A stretch of 64,000 nt of DNA. It comes from an uncultured Gammaproteobacteria bacterium (GTDB taxonomy: Bacteria > Pseudomonadota > Gammaproteobacteria > Arenicellales > Poriferihabitantaceae). A model generated the notes under the pieces. That model searched no databases. It was not told the origin of the DNA and was given only the letters and a program-made list of their open reading frames with translations. The position numbers and the translations under genes are program-made. Shown here piece after piece: positions 1 to 9,258 of the stretch (positions are counted from its first letter, which is position 1; every line of letters begins with the position of its first letter). The stretch covers positions 62,001 to 126,000 of the forward strand of contig CAMYNW010000019.1 in NCBI GenBank assembly GCA_947259885.1. Direction: 5' to 3'.

Positions 1-398
1 ATCACTTTCACCGGTTTGGCTGCTGAATTCGCCAGGGCTTCAGTAAATGCAGCAGTTTTTGACATATCCTGCAGCGCTGCGATGGCGGCGATTTCGCCGA
101 CAAGAATATGCAGGTGTTCATTGCTGTTAGCAGTAAAGGGACCAAAGTCGGAACTAATGGTGAACTGGCTCATAAATCCCTCGATAACGGCTGATTCATC
201 AACGCGATAATGCGGGCCGGTCAACAATTCTTTTGGAACCAACTCGGAGGCATTGACGGTTAGTTTTTCAGGTTCAAACTCATCAGCGTTTGCTGGCAGC
301 GCGGCGGCCATAAGCGTGGGAGCTAAAAACATAAAAATTGACAACGCTTGGCATCGATTTAGAAAAATAGAGTTCATTCGCAGGATCTGTTGTGGCAT
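1..398 (-). CDS. Secreted protein of unknown function, C-terminus cut by window edge
   Basis: Reading the minus strand from the ATG at 398 gives an open frame that runs off the window without a stop (132 codons). The N-terminus carries a hydrophobic stretch (about residues 17-31, LSIFMFLAPTLMAAALP) ending in ALPANA, which fits a signal peptide with cleavage after PANA. An in-frame ATG at 377 is an alternative start that gives a more typical signal length. An AAGG lies about 10 bases upstream of the ATG at 398. The mature part is acidic and mixed alpha/beta in character (ELLTGPHYRVDESAV, then FTISSDFGPF). I do not recognise the family. It is the downstream member of a minus-strand run with the genes at 664-915 and 945-2639, but the 265-base gap makes a shared transcript uncertain. 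Confidence 0.7.
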   Translation of the reverse strand, partial: MPQQILRMNSIFLNRCQALSIFMFLAPTLMAAALPANADEFEPEKLTVNASELVPKELLTGPHYRVDESAVIEGFMSQFTISSDFGPFTANSNEHLHILVGEIAAIAALQDMSKTAAFTEALANSAAKPVKV

Positions 399-663
399 AG
401 AGAAACCTTAAAATTTATAACGGTGGTGAATAAAAGGGCTTACGAGATTCGAAAGCAACTTCTGTGAGCTTCAGATTAAAGTGGTTTCCATGGCAACTTA
501 ACACCGTTCTGGGATTTCGACAAAAAAGAATCATCGAAACATTGAGTTCAATTAACTTCTTTGCATGAACCTGCTTGAAAGGGCAGCAGGTCTGCGCAAA
601 CGCAATGAATTATAGTGATAAATTATGTTTTTACCAGAGACTAAGGTTTACGCGGAACATTAC

Positions 664-915
664 TCACTGCATTCTGTCGACACGCCATCTATTCAGTACT
701 CTGCATTTCGCCTGCACGGTTACGCGGTCCGGTGACTCTGGCCACCAGCAATAGATCAGTTCATTGTCGCTGGTGAGGACCCAGGTAGCATCTTTGTCAC
801 CGGTCATGGCGACAGCGGTTCTATCATCTCTGGATTGAGCTGTGACGTTGAAGTTAAATAAGCCTGCGATGATCACAAGCGTGGCGCAGATAACAACTGT
901 TTGTTTCATGTTCAT
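664..915 (-). CDS. Small secreted protein of unknown function (83 aa)
   Basis: The product begins with a clear signal peptide (MNMKQTVVICATLVIIAGLF, then NFNVTAQ), predicted to be cleaved near VTA-Q, leaving about 56 residues. The mature part contains two Cys residues (ELIYCWW and QAKCRV) that could form a disulfide. I do not recognise a family. The gene starts 29 bases after the stop of the phospholipase D-like gene on the same strand, so the two could be cotranscribed. Signal peptide and strand context argue for a real gene, but no homology supports it. Confidence 0.5.
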   Translation of the reverse strand: MNMKQTVVICATLVIIAGLFNFNVTAQSRDDRTAVAMTGDKDATWVLTSDNELIYCWWPESPDRVTVQAKCRVLNRWRVDRMQ

Positions 916-944
916 GTCATTTCTATTTAAGTTTCATTCAAAGG

Positions 945-2639
945 TTAAAGCTGCGATTCGATCGGCAGCCATTGTAAGAACTTAACGCTTAACCGGCGCC
1001 AGAACCCCGCATGTGGTTCTTTAGTGTAAATGTGGTTATTTCCTTCCTCAAGTCTATGCCAAAGGATTTTATCGCCGCCTAAGCTACCCGGTATCAGCTC
1101 GAGTCTAAATGCGAGATCTGGAACTTCTTGTTCAAGCCAGGTTTCCAGATCCGAAGCCAACTCTTGCGACTCGATCATAATCCCCAGCTCGGTATTCTCG
1201 ACGATAGAGCGTGGATCAATGTTTAACGAGCCTATAAAAACCCGTTGGCCATCAATCAAGAACGACTTGGCATGGAAACTGGCTTTTGATGATCCTTCAC
1301 TTCCCTTCATTCTCTTACGCTGCTTGCGCGTCAATTTCCTGTCGAACTCCCAGATTTCAACACCAGCGCGAAGAAGACTCTTTCGGTAACGGGCGTATCC
1401 GGCGTGAACGATACTCACATCTGTGGAGGCCAGGGAGTTTGTGAGAATGCGCACTCTGATCCCTTTTTCACGCAGCGCTTTTAACCACGCGACTCCTTGC
1501 TTGCCAGGCACGAAATAAGGGGAAAATATAATCAGGTCTTCATTAATACCGGACAGATACTGATCCAGTTGAGTGACCATATGGAGGTCCTTGCGGCTGC
1601 GCGCCGTGAGGATTTTATCTGGATTGTCGTAGAGTACTTTGCCGATACCCCAGTCATAGTCTACGCGACCTTCTCGCAGCGTACTGGCCAGATTTGAATT
1701 TTGCAGCGCCACCATATAATCGGAACCGGATTGTGCGGCGCTAAACCGCTTCACCTCTTTTTGGAGATTGTCGACCTGAATTTCGGTATGCAAAGCCGGT
1801 GCAAGCGAATCGATCTGATAGGCCAGTTCATGATTCCAATACAGGTCGAAGGTTGCTGATATGTCTTCTACCACTGGCCCCACAGCGAGCACGTCCAAAT
1901 CGCCGAAGACTAGATCTAAATCCGCATCAAAGTACTCGTTACCAATATTACGGCCGCCAACCACTGTGATCTGATTGTCGGCGGTGAAGGACTTATTGTG
2001 CATACGGCGCGTGACCGATCCAAAGCGTGCAATGAATTGAGCGCTCCTGGGAGCGTTACGGAAAAAAGGATTGAATATTCTGACTTCAATATTAGGGTGT
2101 GCATTAAGAACTGTCGCGCCTGAGTCGCCATTGTCTAAAGCCATGTCATCCACCAGCAAACGTACCCGCACACCTCTATCCGCGGCATTGACCAATAGCC
2201 CGGTAAACAATCGACCTATCAGATCTGCATGATAAAGATAGTACTGAGCATCGAGACTTTTTTCTGCTCGTTCTGCCAGTATGGCTCGGGCAACAAAAGC
2301 ATCCAGGCCATCGTCCAGCAAGTAGAAACCCGATAGTCCCGGCTGGGCCGTTTTGCGAGTAGAGAGTGCTTGGCCAATCGTCGTCGAGCCGGTGTCGGCT
2401 AGCGCATAAGATGACTCTTGAGGAAATTGTTTGGGCAGGCTCGTACATCCGCTCAGTATGAAAACGGTTGTTAATAGCCATATGACCTGGCTGGGGCGCA
2501 CCTGCCTGGGACGAATATTTCTGCCTGACAAAAGTTTGAGTAATGGGTACGAATGGAGCATCATAGCGCGATAATGTACTATTCTAACGGTCATAAAACG
2601 AGGGGTCGGCGTAGATTCGACCTGCTGAGTATTCCTCAT
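945..2639 (-). CDS. Phospholipase D family lipoprotein, cardiolipin synthase C-like
   Basis: This is a two-domain PLD superfamily enzyme that likely transfers or hydrolyses phosphatidyl groups, as ClsC/YmdC does in cardiolipin synthesis. Both catalytic HxKxxxxD motifs are present: HNKSFTAD with the following GGRNIGNEYFD, and HAKSFLID with GSLNIDPRS. A hydrophobic segment ending in the lipobox LSGC (Cys65 from the first ATG) indicates a lipoprotein. The annotated start leaves an unusually long 64-residue leader. In-frame Met codons at about 2564/2561 give a more usual length and are my preferred alternative. It is divergent from the MscS-type gene at 2677 with a short shared upstream region. 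The exact substrate cannot be read from the sequence. Confidence 0.85.
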   Translation of the reverse strand: MRNTQQVESTPTPRFMTVRIVHYRAMMLHSYPLLKLLSGRNIRPRQVRPSQVIWLLTTVFILSGCTSLPKQFPQESSYALADTGSTTIGQALSTRKTAQPGLSGFYLLDDGLDAFVARAILAERAEKSLDAQYYLYHADLIGRLFTGLLVNAADRGVRVRLLVDDMALDNGDSGATVLNAHPNIEVRIFNPFFRNAPRSAQFIARFGSVTRRMHNKSFTADNQITVVGGRNIGNEYFDADLDLVFGDLDVLAVGPVVEDISATFDLYWNHELAYQIDSLAPALHTEIQVDNLQKEVKRFSAAQSGSDYMVALQNSNLASTLREGRVDYDWGIGKVLYDNPDKILTARSRKDLHMVTQLDQYLSGINEDLIIFSPYFVPGKQGVAWLKALREKGIRVRILTNSLASTDVSIVHAGYARYRKSLLRAGVEIWEFDRKLTRKQRKRMKGSEGSSKASFHAKSFLIDGQRVFIGSLNIDPRSIVENTELGIMIESQELASDLETWLEQEVPDLAFRLELIPGSLGGDKILWHRLEEGNNHIYTKEPHAGFWRRLSVKFLQWLPIESQL

Positions 2640-2676
2640 GCGAAAAAAAACTTTTTAGTTAACCTGGATTAAGCCC

Positions 2677-4998
2677 GTGAAGTTTGGTCGCACAGTCAAA
2701 GCTATTTTGTTGATTCTCGCTCTGCAGGGGGTGAGCCCGATGCTGGAGGCGGCGGAGACGGAGACTGTCTCACAAACAAAGGCGATTCCAGACCGTCTTG
2801 CGAAGGACGAGGTCGATGATCTGGTCGCGCGTCTGTCGGATCAGGAGGTCAGGGCACTGCTTATCTCGCAGCTTGATAAGGTGGCCATGGAAAAGCCGGA
2901 GTCATCAGAGACAAGTGTCTTGGATCAGGTGTTGCAGGGAATGGCGCGGTTTAAGGTGGAATTTCAGGCCGCCATCAATGCGTTAGACCAGGTGCCAGGG
3001 ACGATTGCAGCAGTCTGGCGGCGGATCTCCGAAGGGCACCCCGATTCAACCTTTAGTGTATTAATCAAGATCATTGTGTTCTTTGGGTTCGGTGTCCTGG
3101 CGGAATGGTTGTTTCGAAAGAAATCGATCAAGATGGACGGCGTCCGAGAACCGGACACGCTGCTTCCCCTTCAGGTCAGGCTTAAACTCTGTGTGCCGAG
3201 GCTGATATTCGAGATGCTGTGCGTAGTGTTTTTCATGCTTGGCGCGGCAGGGGCCTGGTTTGTGATTGGACTGCCCACTGACTATGCGCGGTATATCTAT
3301 ACCAGTCTGTTTGGCGGGGTAGTGCTGTTGAAACTGATTAACGCGGCCTCCAAGCTATTTTTTGCGCCCCGTATGGCACATGCACAGCTCATCCCCATTG
3401 AGGACGATGTTGCACGGGCCCTTTACAAGAAAGTATTGATCGTGGCGGCTGCGATTATCTTCCTGATCTGGTGGGTCAGGGAGACCTTGAATCATTTCGA
3501 AGTGGAACAGGCGGTTTCAGAAGCAACTATTTTACTGACTTCCGCGATTGCAGTTGGGATCATGATTGCCACGGTTTGGTTTGCGCTGCCGGTCAATCAA
3601 GGGAATCAAGGCGATCAAGGCGATCGAGTGGATAATAAATCATCGCGTCTCGAACTCGATTGGCGGGTACTGATCATTTCGGGAGTTTTGCTGTTCTATC
3701 TACTCGCGATTGGGTTAGGTCTCGCCACGGGGGCTGACACCCTGTCGCCTTTTGTGCTGAGCTTAGTCGTCGTTGGCCTGGCAGCAGTGGCCGATCTAGG
3801 TCTACGGGCGAGCGCACAACAGTTGACGGATCGATCGGATTCAAATGATACGGATCAGTCTCCAGCGGCGTCTCTTCCAGAAATCGAATTGGATCGTCAT
3901 ATGTCACCCGAGCAGTCTGATGTGTCCGAGACCACTGATCAGGAATCATTATCCGATGATCAGAGTTACGCTTCGGTGTTGATTACTAATGGCCGCATTC
4001 TTCTCTTCATCGTCGTCCTCTTCGGTATTGCAGAAATTTGGAATCTCAATCTGATCGGGCTTCTTTCGGAAATAGTCGGCGAGCGCACGACCAAGGTGAT
4101 GGTGAACTTTCTGGTCACCGCGCTGTTTGCCTATGCCTTATGGGGTATCGTCAACACTGCGGTATCGCGCCTGGCTGGCCCCGAGCCGGGGCCAGGTATA
4201 AGTGGCGGGGAGCCGGGTGGTGGTGGCGGGTCGAGGATCGGCACGCTGCTGCCGCTGATGAGGAAGTTTCTTTTTATCACTCTGTCGGTGGTGTTGGTCC
4301 TGATCTTATTGTCTTCCATGGGGGTTAATATTGGTCCGCTGATTGCCGGGGCCGGTATCTTTGGTATCGCTATTGGATTCGGTGCACAGACTCTAGTAAA
4401 GGACATTGTCTCAGGCTTGTTCTTTTTGTTGGACGATGCTTTCAGGGTTGGCGAATATGTGACTATTGGAAGCACCAAAGGCACTGTTGAAAAAATTTCT
4501 GTGCGTTCTTTACGTTTGCGTCACCACAATGGCCCATTGCACACAGTCCCGTTTGGTGAAATACAGACGCTAACCAACTGGAGCCGAGATTACGCGATCA
4601 TGAAGTTCGAGATCCGCGTACCGTTTGAGACCGATGTCGATATGATTCGGAAGCTGATCAAGAAGGTTGGGGAGGCCATGCTCGATGATCCTGAACTGGG
4701 GCCGCAGTTTCTGGATCCGTTGAAGTCTCAGGGCGCAAATCGGATGGACGATTCCGCGTTCATTGTCCGTTGTAAGTTTACCTGCAAACCCGGCAATCAG
4801 TTTTTACTCAGACGGGAAGCCTATGCACGCATTCAAGCAGCATTCGAGGAGAACGGTATCCGGTTTGCACCGCGTCGCGTGGTGGTTGAAACCATAGCGC
4901 CACCGAATTCTACTGAGGCGGCCGCAGCCGCAACTGCCGCGGCTGCGGCGGTTGCAACGGATGCATCCCGGGAAGAACAAGAACGGGGTAATCACTAG
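2677..4998 (+). CDS. Large mechanosensitive ion channel of the MscS family (YbiO/MscK-like size)
   Basis: The 773-residue product is an inner-membrane channel that likely opens on hypo-osmotic shock. It starts with a GTG at 2677. An N-terminal signal peptide is followed by a periplasmic segment, then about eleven hydrophobic helices (roughly 130 to 580). The conserved MscS pore and beta domain follow: a Gly/Ala-rich pore helix (AGAGIFGIAIGFGAQTLVKD), then DDAFRVGEYV, then VPFGEIQTLTNWSRD. An acidic cytoplasmic loop (about 390-430) lies before the last helices. A short Gly-Asx-Gln tandem (NQGNQGDQGD, encoded at 3595-3624) and an Ala-rich C-terminal tail near 4910-4960 are unusual additions. 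MscS family membership is certain; gating and paralogue identity are not. Confidence 0.92.
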   Translation: MKFGRTVKAILLILALQGVSPMLEAAETETVSQTKAIPDRLAKDEVDDLVARLSDQEVRALLISQLDKVAMEKPESSETSVLDQVLQGMARFKVEFQAAINALDQVPGTIAAVWRRISEGHPDSTFSVLIKIIVFFGFGVLAEWLFRKKSIKMDGVREPDTLLPLQVRLKLCVPRLIFEMLCVVFFMLGAAGAWFVIGLPTDYARYIYTSLFGGVVLLKLINAASKLFFAPRMAHAQLIPIEDDVARALYKKVLIVAAAIIFLIWWVRETLNHFEVEQAVSEATILLTSAIAVGIMIATVWFALPVNQGNQGDQGDRVDNKSSRLELDWRVLIISGVLLFYLLAIGLGLATGADTLSPFVLSLVVVGLAAVADLGLRASAQQLTDRSDSNDTDQSPAASLPEIELDRHMSPEQSDVSETTDQESLSDDQSYASVLITNGRILLFIVVLFGIAEIWNLNLIGLLSEIVGERTTKVMVNFLVTALFAYALWGIVNTAVSRLAGPEPGPGISGGEPGGGGGSRIGTLLPLMRKFLFITLSVVLVLILLSSMGVNIGPLIAGAGIFGIAIGFGAQTLVKDIVSGLFFLLDDAFRVGEYVTIGSTKGTVEKISVRSLRLRHHNGPLHTVPFGEIQTLTNWSRDYAIMKFEIRVPFETDVDMIRKLIKKVGEAMLDDPELGPQFLDPLKSQGANRMDDSAFIVRCKFTCKPGNQFLLRREAYARIQAAFEENGIRFAPRRVVVETIAPPNSTEAAAAATAAAAAVATDASREEQERGNH

Positions 4999-5107
4999 TT
5001 GTAGATAACTGCGATACAGCGTCACGTGAGCATTGCGGAGCACACGGAATAGAGAATCACTACATTAGTTGTGATAAATTTAACCGAATTGACTTAGGAG
5101 CTTAACC

Positions 5108-5926
5108 TTGAAATTGGAAACGTTGACGAACTTATCGATGGCTGGACTTGTCGTGGCCGGGTTGGCCGGATCCCTGGCTGGCGCCGCGGAGAACAAGCCT
5201 TCCAGCCTGGCAAAAGCAGCACAGAACCCGATTGCCAACATGATCAGTCTGCCTTTCCAGAACAATACAAATTTTAACTTCGGTCCGCAGGAGAAAACAC
5301 AGAACATTTAGAATATCCAGCCTGTATGGCCGATTTCCTTGAGTGAAAATTGGAATTTCATTACACGCACCATTCTCCCGGTAATATCGCAACCTGGGTT
5401 GTCGCCTGGACAGGATAGAGAGAATGGACTGGGAGATATTTCGTTCTCTGGATTTTTTTCGCCAATAGACTCGAGCAAATGGATTTGGGGGGTAGGGCCA
5501 GTGGTGCTGATCCCAAGCGCAACGGACGACCGACTGGGATCCGATAAGTGGGGCTTGGGGCCATCGTTGGTGGCGCTCACCATGCCTGGCCCTTGGGTCG
5601 TCGGTTCACTGTTCAGCAATGTCTGGTCAGTGGGCGGTTCTGGTGAGCAGGATATAAACCTGTTCACCTGGCAGTATTTCATCAACTACAACATTCCCGA
5701 TAGCGGTGGCTGGTACTTAACTAGCGCGCCGGTCAATACCGCTAACTGGGAAGCAGACAGCGGCAACAAATGGACCGTGCCGATTGGCGGCGGCGTCGGC
5801 AAGATTTTTAAGATTGGTAAACAGCCCGTCAACGCACAGGTAAGTGCATACTACAACGTCGAGAAACCGGAGTTTGGCGCCGATTGGCAGCTGCGACTGC
5901 AACTGCAGTTCCTGTTCCCCAGGTAA
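5108..5926 (+). pseudogene. Outer-membrane transporter-like protein gene interrupted by an in-frame TAG
   Basis: Two open segments, 5108-5308 and 5312-5926, lie in the same frame, separated only by a TAG at 5309-5311. Joined, they read as one protein of about 271 residues. It has a signal peptide (LSMAGLVVAGLAGSLAGAAE), a conserved start (KAAQNPIANMISLPFQNN), and a beta-rich body with Trp and Gly turns ending in QLQFLFPR, whose terminal aromatic region suits an outer-membrane barrel. I recognise it as a common proteobacterial secreted/outer-membrane family (often labelled neuromedin U or transporter) that normally reads through this point. The start is TTG at 5108 with an AGGAG at 5096-5100. 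The flanks show no other decay, so this is a recent nonsense mutation, a sequencing error or a readthrough site. Confidence 0.8.
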
Positions 5927-6298
5927 ACAGAGCGTGAGAGCACCCTGGGGATCTCAGTACAAGCCACGAGCAATTGATTTTAGAGCTAATGAAAATCTCT
6001 GCATTGCACATGTTTCCAGTGACCCTCCTATTGCGCACGTTTCACGCCTTGATTTAACCCTTCTTGCTTTTAGAATCGACCCGCCTGATTTACCGGTGGT
6101 CGGGAATGGACAGAGCTTGTTCAATAAATTCTGACCCCTATCAGACAATTTTTCCCAACTGTGTCGATTCATTGACGTGTGTCTATCAGATATTATGTGC
6201 TTTATACTTCCCATAACTTTGCAGAAACTCGATATGCGGGTTTAAATAATTGCTGCGAAGTTAAAACCACCACCACAATAAATCAGATGGAGAGCAGT
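5927..6298. other. Intergenic region upstream of the sulfhydrylase gene
   Basis: No convincing gene is seen on either strand. A frame open from 6179 is simply the upstream extension of the next gene. I looked for a SAM or other methionine-related riboswitch, because the next gene makes homocysteine, and could not identify one by eye. The promoter cannot be placed with confidence. Confidence 0.5.
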
Positions 6299-7570
6299 AT
6301 GGAAATTGAAACTAAAGCAGTTCACTCGGGCTATAGCCCCGATCCCACAACCAACGCCGTTGCCGTTCCAATTTACCAGACCACGGCATACGCATTCGAT
6401 AACACCCAGCATGGTGCAGACTTGTTCAACCTTGCGGTACTCGGCAACATTTATAGCCGTATCATGAATCCAACCAACGACGTGCTAGAGCAACGCGTCG
6501 CTGATATGGAAGGCGGGGTCGCTGGGTTGGCGCTAGCATCCGGCCAGGCCGCAACGACATACGCTATTCAAACTATTTCCGAGGCGGGCGACAATTTCAT
6601 CAGTATGTCGACACTATACGGCGGCACCTACAATCTTTTCGCCCATACCTTTCCACAAATGGGCATCGAGGTTCGCTTTGCCGATCCGGATAACCTGGAC
6701 GGGATGGCGGCAATGATCGACGGCAAGACCAAGGCAGTGTACTGTGAGTCGCTGGGTAATCCTGCCGGTAACATCCTCGATATTGAAAAGGTAGCTGAAA
6801 TAGCGCACGCACACGGCATTCCGGTCATTGTCGATAACACGGTGCCTTCACCTTATTTATGTCGCCCTATCGAATGGGGTGCGGATATCGTGGTGCATTC
6901 ACTGACCAAGTATATCGGGGGTCATGGCACCATCATCGGCGGTATGATTGTCGACTCGAACAAATTTGACTGGGTTGCGAACAAAGACCGCTTCAAGCGC
7001 TTAAATGAACCAGATGTTTCCTACCATGGTGTGGTCTATACTGAGACTGGCTTGCCGCCATACATCTTACGTGCGCGCGTGGTGCCATTGCGTAACATGG
7101 GTGCGGCATTGGCGCCGATGAATAGTTTCCTCGCACTACAGGGGCTCGAGACCTTGCCACTGCGCATGGATAGAATCTGTGAAAACGCGCTCACGGTCGC
7201 GCAGCATCTCGAAAGCCAGCCCAACGTTGAATGGGTGCGTTATGCCGGACTGGAGAGCAGTCCGCATAAAGCGCTCGCGGACAAGTACATGGGCGGTAAA
7301 GCTTCCGGAATTCTTTCCTTTGGCATCAAGGGCGGTATAGAAGCCGGTACCAAGTTTATCGATGCACTACAGCTCATCACCCGGCTGGTTAATATCGGTG
7401 ATGCCAAGTCACTGGCCTGCCACCCGGCATCGACCACGCATCGCCAGCTGGCGGACGAAGAGCTGGCGTCTTCAGGTGTCACCCCGGACTTAGTGCGTTT
7501 GTCGATCGGTATCGAAAACGTGAAAGATATAATCGCGGATATTGACCAGGCATTGGCCGCCGCATCTTAA
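6299..7570 (+). CDS. metY: O-acetylhomoserine sulfhydrylase (O-acetylhomoserine aminocarboxypropyltransferase)
   Basis: This PLP enzyme makes homocysteine from O-acetylhomoserine and sulfide, the direct sulfhydrylation route to methionine. The 423-residue product has the Cys/Met metabolism PLP fold: YSRIMNPT for phosphate and substrate binding, ASGQAA, the aspartate loop VIVDNTV, and the cofactor lysine in HSLTKYIGGHG (Lys204). I chose the ATG at 6299 because GGAGAG lies six bases upstream and the protein then begins METETK-like (MEIETKAVHSGY), as the family does. The longer frame from 6179 lacks support. The gene stands alone and ends in a strong terminator. Closely related cystathionine enzymes are less likely given the length and the GHGT region. 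Confidence 0.93.
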   Translation: MEIETKAVHSGYSPDPTTNAVAVPIYQTTAYAFDNTQHGADLFNLAVLGNIYSRIMNPTNDVLEQRVADMEGGVAGLALASGQAATTYAIQTISEAGDNFISMSTLYGGTYNLFAHTFPQMGIEVRFADPDNLDGMAAMIDGKTKAVYCESLGNPAGNILDIEKVAEIAHAHGIPVIVDNTVPSPYLCRPIEWGADIVVHSLTKYIGGHGTIIGGMIVDSNKFDWVANKDRFKRLNEPDVSYHGVVYTETGLPPYILRARVVPLRNMGAALAPMNSFLALQGLETLPLRMDRICENALTVAQHLESQPNVEWVRYAGLESSPHKALADKYMGGKASGILSFGIKGGIEAGTKFIDALQLITRLVNIGDAKSLACHPASTTHRQLADEELASSGVTPDLVRLSIGIENVKDIIADIDQALAAAS

Positions 7571-7588
7571 ACACAGAAGCTCGACCAT

Positions 7589-7620
7589 GGCCGGACTCAT
7601 CGAGTCCGGCCTTTATTGTT
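7589..7620 (+). terminator. Rho-independent terminator after metY
   Basis: A perfect 10-bp stem, GGCCGGACTC (7589-7598) and GAGTCCGGCC (7602-7611), closes a 3-base loop and is followed by TTTATTGTT. It lies 18 bases after the metY stop. Confidence 0.9.
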
Positions 7621-8003
7621 TAGACCATAATCTGCGCGACTTATACTCTCCTTGTTGAAACTAGAACTGAAATAACCGCATTCTAGTACCGCGTAACATG
7701 ATGCAGGGCTAGGAAGTGCTGCGGACGACGATACATTGCTGCGGCAGTTCGAAGCAGGTCAGGCACCCGGGTCGAGCTCGTCCTGTATCCCCACTTGACT
7801 CGCGCGGTCTGATCCAAATATTTCCATGGGTGTTTAATACAAGAGTTCAGTTTTACTGGCTATTTCTCTCGGCAGGACGCCCAGTGTAATTTTCGTAAGC
7901 CTTTGCGCGTCGGCTATCGTGAACCATTGGCACCACCAGCCCAAGAACAGAAAATCAGGATATTTCGAGTTGACTTAAAACTGCTTGATCTCGATGCATC
8001 AAA
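7621..8003. other. Intergenic region with no recognised feature
   Basis: About 380 bases lie between the metY terminator and the convergent EF-hand gene. Neither strand has a frame with a plausible protein, and no repeat or structured RNA was recognised. Confidence 0.5.
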
Positions 8004-8372
8004 TCACAATTCGTCAGCGGTAAGCTGATAATCGTGGTTTTTATCGGCAGAATGAAAATCCTGGTGAGTGGAATTCAAAAACTCCTTCAGGTTCAGCCGA
8101 CCATCGCCATCTTTGTCCGCCGACGATGCCCGGTCTGGATTGAGAATGCCAAGTTCATCACCAGCAAGCACGCCGTCTCGATTAGCATCTGCATGAAAGA
8201 ACGTGTCTGTCATATGTTTTCGAAATTCCTCCGGACCAATTGCGCCATCATTGTCTGTATCCGCGTTATTGAACACGGTTGACGATAGCGCGTTCTCAGA
8301 AACAAGAAATAGGCTAGGTAGCACTAGAGCGATAACACCCTTTAAAAGATATGAATAAATGTTCTCGAGCAT
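8004..8372 (-). CDS. Secreted EF-hand calcium-binding protein
   Basis: A 122-residue protein with an N-terminal hydrophobic segment (about 10-28, signal peptide or anchor) and four EF-hand-like calcium loops. The loops are DTDNDGAIGPEEF, DANRDGVLAGDEL, DKDGDGRLNLKEF and DKNHDYQLTADEL. The first three have the D-x-D/N-x-D-G pattern. The fourth has Tyr in place of the loop Gly and ends almost at the C-terminus, so it may bind weakly. The ATG is one base after the stop of the glycine-zipper lipoprotein gene, which indicates translational coupling. It probably acts in the periplasm; the calcium role is inferred from the motifs and no partner is known. Confidence 0.85.
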   Translation of the reverse strand: MLENIYSYLLKGVIALVLPSLFLVSENALSSTVFNNADTDNDGAIGPEEFRKHMTDTFFHADANRDGVLAGDELGILNPDRASSADKDGDGRLNLKEFLNSTHQDFHSADKNHDYQLTADEL

Positions 8373-8373
8373 A

Positions 8374-8835
8374 TTAGCCTCCTATGATTTGCCAAGTGCC
8401 GTCCGGTTGCCGACATGCAGTGCCATAAGCCTGCTCTGTCTTGCCACCCACTGTAATGGTCTGTTGGAATTCTCGACAATATTGGCCTGTGGAATTTTGA
8501 TAGGTGCGCAGAGGCTCTACACTGCCTGAATTGCCTGTGTCAGGATTTTTCCAGCTTGATACTTCCCCCGAGCGACCGGATTCCAGTGAGCTGGCATACG
8601 CTTTGTTCATTTGTGCGCGGTCAAATGCATCCATGCGCGAACCGATAGCAGCCCCAGCAAACGCTCCCGCCACCATTCCAGCACCGGTTGCAAGTACCTT
8701 GCCCTGGCCGCCACCCACCTGATTGCCTAAGATGCCGCCAGCCACTGTGCCAAGCAATGCACCCCTTTCTTCCATAGTAGTTTGACATCCGCTTAGTATC
8801 ACTGTCAGTAGCAGCAACATAGATTTTAGTTTCAT
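8374..8835 (-). CDS. Glycine-zipper lipoprotein of the RT0821/Lpp0805 surface-protein type
   Basis: A 153-residue lipoprotein. A short signal peptide ends in the lipobox LSGC, followed by a glycine-zipper double helix (GTVAGGILGNQVGGGQGK, then GMVAGAFAGAAIG). A C-terminal domain follows, with the YCREFQQTITVGGK motif and a paired Cys (YGTACRQPDGTW). This arrangement is typical of small outer-membrane or surface lipoproteins annotated RT0821/Lpp0805 or 17-kDa antigen-like. Their molecular role is unknown, though envelope integrity is often suggested. It is the first gene of a two-gene unit with the EF-hand protein and is divergent from tamA. Confidence 0.85.
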   Translation of the reverse strand: MKLKSMLLLLTVILSGCQTTMEERGALLGTVAGGILGNQVGGGQGKVLATGAGMVAGAFAGAAIGSRMDAFDRAQMNKAYASSLESGRSGEVSSWKNPDTGNSGSVEPLRTYQNSTGQYCREFQQTITVGGKTEQAYGTACRQPDGTWQIIGG

Positions 8836-9258
8836 GAAAAGATCCGTATGTTTTTGTGCATGTTAATCGCAACCTCTTGGGTGCTGATCCTGTTTCGCTA
8901 TGTCGAGCGCAGCGCTTTTTGTAAGGACTAACACGCACAGATATTAGACACGATATCAATGGCGCTGACAACCGAGTAAAATCCAGCTGCAGGCGCTGAT
9001 TTCCATTGATGAACATTATGTAATCTAAGGTATGAAGTTAAGCATGATCACCGCAGGCAAGCACCGAGATTTTAAGTGCATTGAGTCCGATTTTTATTGA
9101 GCTTCTTGTTGAATAAAACTATACGCCGTCGGTTACGAGATTCAACTGCGAATCAATTCACTGAAATGTGACGATAAAACTAGAGGCCTTTCCGGACTTT
9201 ACATTTACTATATTGCCTAATAAACACTCCAGGTGGGATAGGAACCCTTTAGTCGGTC
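8836..9258. other. Divergent intergenic region between the glycine-zipper lipoprotein and tamA
   Basis: Some 420 bases contain no convincing gene; the overlapping minus-strand open frame is a shadow of the lipoprotein gene. It must hold promoters for both directions. The AT-rich stretch near 9190-9225 is a plausible place for the tamA promoter, but no clean -35/-10 pair could be assigned. Confidence 0.45.

Noticed and set aside
5309..5311. Genome-wide reassignment of TAG or TAA as sense codons, suggested by two in-frame stops
   Set aside because: Many intact genes here end in TAG (tamA, fabH, fabG) or TAA (metY, tmk) at the expected family length, so both codons act as normal stops.
5927..6298. 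SAM riboswitch upstream of metY
   Set aside because: The region has no recognisable SAM-I or SAM-II core by eye; a covariance model search (Rfam) would be needed to support it.
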